Below are positions 22,549-29,092 of a stretch of DNA of 64,000 bases, piece by piece. Within the stretch, counting starts at the first letter, position 1. The number at the start of each line of letters is the position of its first letter. The translations under genes were made by a program, and so were the position numbers. The stretch is from Hydractinia symbiolongicarpus (taxonomy: Eukaryota; Cnidaria; Hydrozoa; Anthoathecata; Hydractiniidae): positions 29,971,851-30,035,850 of the forward strand of contig NC_079877.1 of NCBI RefSeq assembly GCF_029227915.1. The letters are read 5' to 3'. Under the pieces are notes generated by a model that saw nothing but the letters and a program-made list of their open reading frames with translations, was not told the DNA's origin and made no database searches.

Positions 22549-22581
22549 ATTACTAGTACTAGTAGTACTACTAGTAGTACT
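22549..22581. repeat. CTAGTA-type palindromic run
   Basis: ACTAGTACTAGTAGTACTACTAGTAGTACT is a chain of overlapping short palindromes able to fold back on itself, just before the next gene. A related CCTAGTACT run lies at 24193-24212. Confidence 0.6.
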
Positions 22582-22626
22582 TAGTTTTTGCTTTTTTGTG
22601 TTAAAAAATACCTATCGCTATTGAAA

Positions 22627-23154
22627 ATGGCTGAAACGGCAATTGATAACTTAATTGCTATTCCGGGTCCTGCATCCGAGGATGGTAAGAGACAAAAATT
22701 GCTGGAGTGTGTGTTAACCGGAAATAGCAAGCTATACCTGGGTAAAATGTATACGGACGATCAAATTCAAAAGCTCAAAGATGATGAGGTAAAGAAACTA
22801 TTTGGTATATATGAAGCTAAACTATCAGGTCAAATGGTAAAGTCCTTGGGACAATCAATCATTCACATGTATTCCATGGGAGCTTGTACAGTCTTGGGAA
22901 TAAACAATCAAGGCGCATTGAGCAATGACCTGGAAAATGACCCCTTCTTAAACTCTGCCCTTCAGAGATTCACATGTGACTTATATTATAAATTTTGCTC
23001 ATTGTTAGCACCACTCAGTGTTGATCTCATTACGTGTAGGCATTACATCGCTGGAAGAAATTTAAACGCAAATAATAATATAAAAACAACAGATAATAAA
23101 GAAGTCAGAGGAACAGACTCAGACTCCTATTCAGGTGACAACGAAGAACCCTAA
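22627..23154 (+). CDS. Conserved Polinton protein, unknown function
   Basis: 176 residues counted from the ATG at 22627 (MAETAIDNL); the open frame begins upstream without a better start. Soluble and helical, with a conserved middle (YEAKLSGQMVKSLG, NDPFLNSALQRFTCDLYYKF, LAPLSVDLITCRHY) that I recognise as recurrent in cnidarian Polintons. The C-terminal 35 residues are polar, Asn- and Asp-rich. No catalytic motif. Lying between the ATPase and a row of small membrane proteins, it is probably a structural or assembly factor; that is inference. The frame is intact and its end overlaps the start region of the next gene. Confidence 0.7.
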   Translation: MAETAIDNLIAIPGPASEDGKRQKLLECVLTGNSKLYLGKMYTDDQIQKLKDDEVKKLFGIYEAKLSGQMVKSLGQSIIHMYSMGACTVLGINNQGALSNDLENDPFLNSALQRFTCDLYYKFCSLLAPLSVDLITCRHYIAGRNLNANNNIKTTDNKEVRGTDSDSYSGDNEEP

Positions 23155-23486
23155 AAAGGTTGAAGCGGGTAAGAGGTTGGCGGAATACAACCGTAAAATG
23201 CGGGAAGAATATAAAAAAAGCGGCCATGGCACAAACACAGCCGACGCCTCAGACACAGCCGACTCAGAAAGACAATGCCGAAGAGGCAGAACCTACCATC
23301 GTCCCAAATGAAAAGCCTATGAACTACGCTATAGGGGGAATAATAGCCATCGGTTTGGTTGGTGGATTTGCTTATTTTGTGTATAAACAGAAAGACAATG
23401 TACTATTTGCTATAACTGGGCCGAAGGGTACCCCACCACAAAAATCCAAAACACCTGTGAGAATAAGTAAACTTGAAATGGAATAA
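23135..23486 (+). pseudogene. Small single-pass membrane protein, one frame change
   Basis: One frame holds the basic segment NPKKVEAGKRLAEYNRKMRE (from 23147), a pattern I recognise as the conserved N-terminal part of a small Polinton/adintovirus protein. The continuation, a Gln/Pro/Thr-rich linker and a transmembrane helix (YAIGGIIAIGLVGGFAYFVY), lies in another frame. The frames meet at an A-run at 23213-23219, so a homopolymer indel separates them. The start is uncertain: the first frame has no upstream ATG and overlaps the preceding gene, and the GTG at 23135 is used here only as a boundary. In related viruses such small basic membrane proteins are virion components; the role here is unknown. 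Confidence 0.6.
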
Positions 23487-23530
23487 AGGGATAATATAGC
23501 GATATTATAATCTCACAGTATAGAAATAAC

Positions 23531-23758
23531 ATGGACAAGAAAAGTATAATTAACGATATATATAAAGCATCAGTCGTCTGCGTTTTCGCTGTAAGCTATT
23601 CAATGCTAGGAAAAAAGGTGTAAAAAATGTCACCACCCTCAATTCAAAAGTTTGACTTGGAAGATACCGGAAAGCTAGTCGCCATCGTCGCCGCTAGTGA
23701 AATGTCAAGGGAACACTTAATTAAGCAAAAGATTATACCTGAAACTATAAATATCTAA
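23531..23758 (+). pseudogene. Small conserved Polinton protein with internal stop
   Basis: A 75-codon frame from ATG at 23531 interrupted by one TAA at 23621. The N-terminal half has a hydrophobic helix (ASVVCVFAVSYSMLG). The C-terminal half (PSIQKFDLEDTGKLVAIVAA) remains clearly coding after the stop. Both halves look like one small membrane protein recurrent in cnidarian Polintons. Preceded by an AT-rich hairpin (23490-23510) and followed after 2 bases by the next gene. Function unknown. Confidence 0.6.
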
Positions 23759-23760
23759 AC

Positions 23761-24190
23761 ATGGCTTTAATTGCAATAATGTTGGGAGGGGCCTTAGCCA
23801 ATGCTTTGGCTTTTACAGGCTCAAGCTATCTCTTTTTCAAGCTTATCAAAAGACAGAATTGATAAGGAAAGAAAGCGTCATGATCTAGCCATAGAACAGC
23901 TGCAAAAAGCTCAGGTTTTGTGGCAACGTAAAAGACAAGAGAGAGTAGACTTTATCAATAAGCAGCTCAGACTTGAAAAGAAGGCCGAAGGAAAATTCAT
24001 AGAGCTAAACGATGCAATGCGTGAATATAAAAAAGTGTTTGGAGATAGATCAATTCTTACGGATCTACCGCGGGAACCTGTATTGAGCGACTTTTATACA
24101 CCTAGTAAGGATCAACATGAAAGGGAATTGGCCTTTATCGCGCTAAGTATGATCGGTGTCGGTGGTGCTGTGTGGTATTTCGAAAGATAG
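23761..24190 (+). pseudogene. Coiled-coil protein with two membrane segments, one frame change
   Basis: The ATG at 23761 opens a hydrophobic N-terminus (ALIAIMLGGALANALAF). The body continues in another frame to 24190. The frame changes near 23833-23840, within a T-run. The body is strongly charged and helical (KERKRHDLAIEQLQKAQ, KRQERVDFINKQ), then has EPVLSDFYTPS and a C-terminal hydrophobic helix (LAFIALSMIGVGGAVWYF). About 143 residues in total. I recognise the layout from other cnidarian Polintons; the topology suggests a membrane-associated structural protein. It converges on the minus-strand gene at 24264. Confidence 0.65.
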
Positions 24191-24222
24191 TACTCCTAGT
24201 ACTCCTAGTACTACCGGTACTC

Positions 24223-24247
24223 TATGTTACACGATGCATGTAACATA
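24223..24247. terminator. TGTTAC/GTAACA hairpin between converging genes
   Basis: TATGTTACA and TGTAACATA (9-bp perfect stem) around a 7-base loop, between the converging stops at 24190 and 24264, so it could serve both transcripts. Core shared with the hairpin after the ATPase gene. Confidence 0.55.
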
Positions 24248-24263
24248 TAATCTATACAAGGAT

Positions 24264-25552
24264 CTAACGCTTTGTCACGAAATAGGTGTATATCAGATCT
24301 CCGATTCCAACTATCAAAGCCCAAAAATTTTGACTCAACCAACCAATCGCTTCTTTCGCTCTATTGAGTATCCACGATACTATTGATCCCATTATTTCGG
24401 GTAGGGTTGCAGCCGCCAACCCGGCCAACCTTCCCAAGAGAGATCCCAACGCATTCAACTTGTTTTTTATCCAGGACCGGAGGTCCTTTGCACCACCTTC
24501 GGTTGTACAACCCTTTTCATGATTTTGTGCGTTACCGGTGGATGACCCCCCACCCCCAGGCGTCAAAGTTTCTACGAGAAGGCCGATAACCATACCAAAT
24601 GCCGTTAGTACACTGACAACAGTGATACCCTGCTCACGGAATAGTGTTCGTATCTTCTCACCCAATGTTGTATCTTTGTCAAGGAGTTTAGTAATCGTCT
24701 CCTTGATGCTTGTTATTTGACTTTTAAGTTTACCTTTGAGAATATCAATAATCTCTTGCCGACCTTTCAACTCATTTTGCAAACCTTCCAACCTTTCGCT
24801 TCATTTTGTTGTTCCTCGGTCATATTTGGTGTGTTTTTCATCTCTTCCAACTTGTTTTTTTCTCTGTCAATATGCTGTTCGAGCTGAACCTTTTTTGCAA
24901 CTTCATCCTGAAGAATTCCTCTTATGTTTCTCAATGATCTATCCAATCCTAGCAATTCACGCATAGGATATTCAAATAGATCACCGGTCTGGGTTGCTTC
25001 ATGGTCTACAGATTGTTTTTTGACCAATGAAATTAAATCTTCCGTACTGTTTACCACATCCCCAGATATAGCTTCTAATTCTACATCACTTGCTGTTTCT
25101 ATTTTAGATGATGAGGGTAGTTCTTCTTGTATTTTGTTTAGCTTAGCTGCCTGTCGGGCTGTAATCTCACCTTTTGGTATGTCAAAACCTAAATTACGCA
25201 GCCTTCTCTTGCCTAATATATCTGATATAGTACAGGTGGCCCTTAGTCTTTCATTGTTTGTCAAAGGTTCGTTTTTACCTCTGTAGTATAATTCACCATC
25301 CTTAATTTCAAAAAGGTCTGTATGTAGCACCTCAGGTTTTGACAGGGATCCTTCAGATAATCTATCATACAACCCTTCAACTAGTTCCTGCAAAACTCTA
25401 GTATTCTGACTGAGACCTCCGAATGATGTTTCTTCCTTACCCGGTGTGTGTATTTGTACTCGCGTACGGTCCCTAGTGGGTATGAGTGGTAAAGTTTCAT
25501 CGGTACCTTCATCCGGTCTCCCATGGTCTCCAAAAGGGTCAATGTCTGCCAT
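24264..25552 (-). pseudogene. Large coiled-coil/membrane protein, one frame change
   Basis: Starts at ATG 25552 and runs 261 residues to about 24767; the rest, 175 residues, lies in another frame (24791 to 24264). The frame changes near 24785. Domains in order: acidic N-terminus, a charged helical middle, a coiled coil (VAKKVQLEQHIDREKNKLEE), a helical segment, a transmembrane stretch (GITVVSVLTAFGMVIGLLVE), a Gly/Ser linker, and a C-terminal hydrophobic region (FWALIVGIGDLIYTYF). The segment REQGITVVSVLTAFGM is one I know from cnidarian transposon proteins. About 430 residues overall; function unknown, perhaps virion membrane or host-membrane interaction. The start is divergent from the gene at 25605. 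Confidence 0.65.
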
Positions 25553-25604
25553 TTTTTATTATTTAGAGGATAGTTTTTTCTTTTTAATAAGGTAATAAAC
25601 TAAA
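25553..25604. promoter_or_regulatory. Divergent promoter with duplicated 28-bp motif
   Basis: 52 bp between two divergent starts. The 28 bases at 25552-25579, T-run plus ATTATTTAGAGGATAG, recur exactly at 26105-26132 before the second paralogous membrane gene. The element was therefore duplicated with its gene. Confidence 0.55.
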
Positions 25605-26072
25605 ATGGCCGAGTATTCGAGGGAGGAAAACACGTTTAAAACAAACACACTTAATTCCCAACTTGACGAGTTGGTAAAACTACAAAAGAAATTCCGGGAC
25701 AAGGAGTATAAATACAACAAAGCACTAAACCGATTAGTGATTTCGCGCATAATCTTGGAAACCTTAGCCGTTACCAGTTCGATAGCAGCTACCGCTACCA
25801 TTATTAGAAAATTTAGGAATTCTATAGGACTTTCCGGTATATGCCTATCCAGCTCCGTTTTCCGTGCCATTATCGTAGCATTGATTAAGAGATATCGAAA
25901 TAAACTTAACAAAGTCATGAAATCATGTCATGTTGTAACATCTGCTATTGATGTGTTTGAAAGCACTTTATCACGGCAACCGTCTGATAATATTAGCCGC
26001 ATGGAATTTCAATGTTTGCATGGTATATGCTATGAAGCTCTTGAAAAGATAAGTAAAATAGATGGAGAGTGA
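25605..26072 (+). CDS. Membrane protein, first tandem paralog
   Basis: 155 residues, ATG start, intact. The N-terminal charged helix (LDELVKLQKKFRDKEYKYNK) precedes two hydrophobic segments at about residues 44-66 and 76-95; a basic helix (RYRNKLNKVMK) and a C-terminal helix follow. Closely related to the next gene, sharing the same domain order and many identical blocks (FRDKEYKYNKAL, KLNKVMK, VTSAI), but with a shorter N-terminus and less hydrophobic middle. No known family function; hairpin-type membrane proteins of this pattern are common in cnidarian Polintons. Confidence 0.75.
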   Translation: MAEYSREENTFKTNTLNSQLDELVKLQKKFRDKEYKYNKALNRLVISRIILETLAVTSSIAATATIIRKFRNSIGLSGICLSSSVFRAIIVALIKRYRNKLNKVMKSCHVVTSAIDVFESTLSRQPSDNISRMEFQCLHGICYEALEKISKIDGE

Positions 26073-26104
26073 AACATTCTCAAAAGAATCATGAAAGGCG
26101 GGTT

Positions 26105-26147
26105 TTTTTTATTATTTAGAGGATAGTTTTTTTTGTAATAACCTAAA
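26105..26147 (+). promoter_or_regulatory. Second copy of the 28-bp promoter motif
   Basis: Exact repeat of 25552-25579 (at 26105-26132), followed by TAAAATGG, which places the start of the second paralog in the same context as the first. Confidence 0.55.
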
Positions 26148-26747
26148 ATGGCCGATCTTAAGATTTATCCAAAGTTACCCACCGCTCCCGAGTATTCGAG
26201 TGAGCAAGACAAGTGTAACACAAATACAGGTAATTCCCGACTTGATGAGTTGGTAAAATTACAAAACAAATTCCGGGACAAGGAGTATAAATACAACAAA
26301 GCACTAGACCGATTAGCGATTTCACTCTACATCTCAGAAACCTTAGCCATTTCCACCGGTATTGGTACGATAGCAACCAGCGCTACCCTTGTTGGAATTC
26401 CCATTTCTATAGGACTTTCCAGTGCATCCATAGGTGGAGCTATATCCTGTACCATTATCTCGGCATCGATTAAGAGATATCAAAAGAAACTAAACAAAGT
26501 CATGAAATTATGTGATGTTGTAACATCTGCTATTGCTGTGTTTGAAAACTCTTTCCCACGAGCATTGAATGATGATAATATTAGCCACATGGAATTTCAA
26601 ACTTTGTGTGGTATATACTACGAAGCTCTGGAAAAGATGACCAAAACAGATAGAAAGATGGAGAGTGAAACACGCAATCAGTTTGAAAAAAGTTTATTGG
26701 CGAAAGTTCAAAGTCTAAAAAAGACGTTAAATCAGGAACAAAGTTAG
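26148..26747 (+). CDS. Membrane protein, second tandem paralog
   Basis: 199 residues, ATG start, intact. Proline-bearing N-terminus (IYPKLPTAPEYSS), charged helix, then a long Gly/Ala/Ser/Ile-rich hydrophobic region (about residues 57-110) able to span the membrane twice, a basic KRYQKKLNKVMK helix, and a charged C-terminal coiled coil. The arrangement resembles two-helix membrane proteins I know from cnidarian Polintons. It arose by duplication with the 155-residue neighbour and retains the fuller form. A role in membrane remodelling or particle entry or exit would be speculation. Confidence 0.75.
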   Translation: MADLKIYPKLPTAPEYSSEQDKCNTNTGNSRLDELVKLQNKFRDKEYKYNKALDRLAISLYISETLAISTGIGTIATSATLVGIPISIGLSSASIGGAISCTIISASIKRYQKKLNKVMKLCDVVTSAIAVFENSFPRALNDDNISHMEFQTLCGIYYEALEKMTKTDRKMESETRNQFEKSLLAKVQSLKKTLNQEQS

Positions 26748-26963
26748 TAATGTGTGCCTGTATACCACTCACATATTTCATGTGCTATTTGAAAAATTAA
26801 TATTTGAAAGTAAGGCGGTTTATGACATTATGTGGCGCGATCGTCCCTTTTCCCCAATACTGAGTCATAGCGGCCTTACCTGCCGGCCGCCCTGCGCGAT
26901 CCTCGGCACAATCGTCTTTACCAGAAACAGGTAAAGATACTTTTTATGTATCGTCCCCCTTTT
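26748..26963. other. Converging-gene spacer with hairpin
   Basis: 216 bp between two converging stops. It contains a GC-rich stretch unlike its surroundings (GGCCTTACCTGCCGGCCGCC region, 26870-26905) and a perfect 8-bp hairpin TCTTTACC/GGTAAAGA (26915-26937), probably the shared transcript end. No gene seen. Confidence 0.5.
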
Positions 26964-27947
26964 TCACCAATCTTGCACATAATCAAGAGGTAATTCTGTA
27001 TCTTCAGGTATTAACATCAATTCCTCTTTTACAAAAGCTCGTCTAGGTCCGTCACGAATATAGTACATTACACGGTTACCGGGTTGCGCTATTACCTCAC
27101 GCAATCTATATGTGTTTTTCGACCATATTCTATCGGTTGCCCGTCTCCGCCCATCATCATGCTCTTCACCGGGTTGCAGTAAATATCTATACAAGCCATC
27201 TTTAGGTAATTCTACTTCATAAGGATAACTCTCTTGATTAACCAAAGCCACCTCTTTCATTATAATAGCATCTTTTGGTTTCATACCAATCATCTGCGTC
27301 TTTGTATCGTTTAGCCTATCAATCAGTTTATACAGATGCTTAACCCATGTAGATGATACCTTTTCCGAATCATTCAGTTCTTGGGCATCTTGTATTTTGA
27401 ATAAATTTTCCGCAAGTATCTTGTTCAACGCCTCAACAAATGCTGTGTGCGTATGCTTATATTTTGTAGTCGCCCTTTTAATTTCAACCTTGTGCTTCTC
27501 CAACAATTTTGATACATCTGCTTTGAATTCTGAACCGTTATCACATTGAAAAGTTTTCGGATAAGTTAATGGTCCTGCCTTGTAGATGTCCTCAATCATA
27601 GCGGCAACCTCTTTGGCTTTCTTACTCCTCAAAGGTCGGGCTACTTTGTATCTGGAGGCAGCATCGATTCCCGACAAAATGTACTCATATTTATTACCAT
27701 ACAGTATGTCACCGGGCATGTACAATAAATCGAATTGATGTAAATCATTAGGGGTGGTCACTTCATAATGTGGTCTTTCAACATGTTTTGGAGCGGGTAA
27801 ATGTACTTGCCAAAATGCTTGCTTTGATAGCCACTTCTTAATCTCCTTTGGCCTGATGCCGAATCCTCTTAAATTCTGAACAGCCTTTTGTCCTTTCCAT
27901 AAATTTTGAGGTTGATAGTAAGTCTCTTGAAGTTTAGAGTTTGACAT
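26964..27947 (-). CDS. INT: Polinton integrase (retroviral-like, DD35E)
   Basis: 327 residues, ATG start, intact. The catalytic core has D73 (HQFDLLYMP), D136 (FQCDNGSEF) and E172 (FVEALNKIL), with 35 residues between the second Asp and the Glu, the DDE signature of retroviral-type integrases. The N-terminal YYQPQNLWKG region is typical of Polinton integrases. The C-terminus (about 285-320), ending GPRRAFVKEELMLIP, fits the usual chromodomain-like/SH3-like tail. It inserts the element's DNA using its terminal repeats and makes the 6-bp target duplication. It faces away from the SAP gene, sharing a 93-bp divergent promoter. Confidence 0.92.
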   Translation of the reverse strand: MSNSKLQETYYQPQNLWKGQKAVQNLRGFGIRPKEIKKWLSKQAFWQVHLPAPKHVERPHYEVTTPNDLHQFDLLYMPGDILYGNKYEYILSGIDAASRYKVARPLRSKKAKEVAAMIEDIYKAGPLTYPKTFQCDNGSEFKADVSKLLEKHKVEIKRATTKYKHTHTAFVEALNKILAENLFKIQDAQELNDSEKVSSTWVKHLYKLIDRLNDTKTQMIGMKPKDAIIMKEVALVNQESYPYEVELPKDGLYRYLLQPGEEHDDGRRRATDRIWSKNTYRLREVIAQPGNRVMYYIRDGPRRAFVKEELMLIPEDTELPLDYVQDW

Positions 27948-28040
27948 GTTTTATTTATGCACACCTTTATTTATCTCCTTTTTGTTATGATGTAGCACGA
28001 TAAAAGTGCTTAAAAGTATTTTTACTGATTATATATAAAG
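27948..28040. promoter_or_regulatory. Divergent promoter between integrase and SAP gene
   Basis: AT-rich 93 bp with GCAC-GATAAAA-GTGC and a clear TATATAAAG box (28031-28039) directly before the SAP gene start. Confidence 0.5.
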
Positions 28041-28352
28041 ATGTCCGACATAACAAGTCAAACGGATCTACATTGTGATACCACCAATGGTGGTGTATCC
28101 GACTACAAATTAATGAAACTCAAAGAGTTGAAAGAATTGGCTAAATCCCGTGGGGTGAAGTATATTTGTGGAATGAATAAAACTAAATTGATTGAGGTGA
28201 TTGGGAGGAATGATATGGATCCATCCTACACCATCGACCTAGATACCAAACAAGAATGGTATGGATACTGTTCCAACTGGAGGGTAAACAACAGAGAAGC
28301 ATATCTAAGATGTCAAAAACGTTATAACGAAAAGAGTTCTTCCAAAAGGTGA
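28041..28352 (+). CDS. Small SAP-like domain protein
   Basis: 103 residues, ATG start, intact. Residues 24-52 (LMKLKELKELAKSRGVKY... TKLIEVI) form the two-helix SAP/Rho-N pattern that usually binds DNA or RNA. A conserved aromatic C-terminal part (EWYGYCSNW) and a basic tail follow. The next two genes begin with related SAP-like segments, so this is one of three in a row. Possible roles are genome binding or terminal-protein-like function next to the polymerase; neither is shown by sequence alone. Confidence 0.7.
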   Translation: MSDITSQTDLHCDTTNGGVSDYKLMKLKELKELAKSRGVKYICGMNKTKLIEVIGRNDMDPSYTIDLDTKQEWYGYCSNWRVNNREAYLRCQKRYNEKSSSKR

Positions 28353-28356
28353 TTGG

Positions 28357-28460
28357 ACCTAGATTGTTACTCGCGCGCGTAACAAATGTTATGAATCTTT
28401 TTTAGTTTCACGATTATAAAACTATCTTAAAGATTCATAAATCGTATATCACAAGCCGGC
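28357..28460 (+). promoter_or_regulatory. Duplicated promoter, copy 1 (before SAP-RING gene)
   Basis: CCTAGATTGTTACTCGCGCG, ATGAATCTTTTTTAGT, CGATTATAAAACTATCTTA and CGTATATCACAA are shared in order with 28979-29092 before the polymerase gene. It contains a TATA-like GATTATAAAA and a TTGTTAC/GTAACAA hairpin (28364-28385) that also lies 11 bases after the SAP gene stop. Confidence 0.6.
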
Positions 28461-28920
28461 ATGGCTACACTTTCTTACTCAGACTTTTTTTACTCAGACT
28501 TTTTTTTACATCCGACAGGGGACGGTTCCCCAATTAAGAAAAGTCGCTAGAGAACTCGGCCTGCATGGCTACTCAAGGCTCAGAAAGGCCGAGCTGATCG
28601 AATTATTGACACCCACCATCGTGTCAGCACCGGTACCCGTGCCGAGACCAAATGGATCAGCACCGATACCCATGGATCCAAACGATGAGGATAATGTTGA
28701 GCCGCATCAGCCGGCTATCCCAGACTATGACATTGATACCTTGGATGAATCGGAAAAATGTATAATTTGTTATTCACAACGAAAGGACGCGACCATTGTT
28801 CATGGGACCACTGGGCATTTTTGCTGCTGTTTATTGTGTGCATCTATATTGAAATCGGAGGGAGATAAATGCCCCATATGTCGCGCATCCATCGATCTTG
28901 TCATTAAACAATATAATTGA
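28461..28920 (+). pseudogene. SAP-RING protein with MDM2-type RING, disrupted N-terminus
   Basis: The ATG at 28461 lies where the polymerase copy also starts, but its frame stops after 29 codons. The SAP-like segment (ARELGLHGYSRLRKAELIEL, from 28549) and everything downstream are in another frame that stays open to 28920. The break lies within a doubled TACTCAGAC-plus-T-run insert (28476-28508). After a Pro-rich linker comes a C-terminal RING with C2H2C4 spacing: CIIC, IVHGTTGH, CLLC, CPIC. The VHG-x2-GH core with paired Cys and the very C-terminal position match the MDM2/MDMX RING class of E3 ubiquitin ligases. It may act on host or viral proteins by ubiquitination; substrate unknown. The RING itself looks undamaged. 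Confidence 0.75.
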
Positions 28921-28942
28921 GAGGTCAGATTGCAAACTAAAA

Positions 28943-28964
28943 ATTGAATCCTATCACTGTAATG
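28943..28964 (+). repeat. Internal fragment identical to terminal-repeat sequence
   Basis: TTGAATCCTATCACTGTAATG (28944-28964) matches the inner part of the right inverted repeat at 32983-33003 and, inverted, the left one at 18243-18263. It sits just after the SAP-RING gene. Confidence 0.8.
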
Positions 28965-28978
28965 TGAAGGTCGGGGCC

Positions 28979-29092
28979 ACCTAGATTGTTTTTTGTTACT
29001 CGCGCGAGTAACAAATGTTATGAATCTTTTTTTAGTTGCACGATTATAAAAAACTATCTTAGAGATCCATAGATCGTATATCACAAACCGGC
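28979..29092 (+). promoter_or_regulatory. Duplicated promoter, copy 2 (before polymerase gene)
   Basis: Second copy of the 28357-28460 promoter with TATA-like GATTATAAAAAA. It includes a 24-bp perfect palindrome TTTGTTACTCG-CG-CGAGTAACAAA (28992-29015). Confidence 0.6.
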
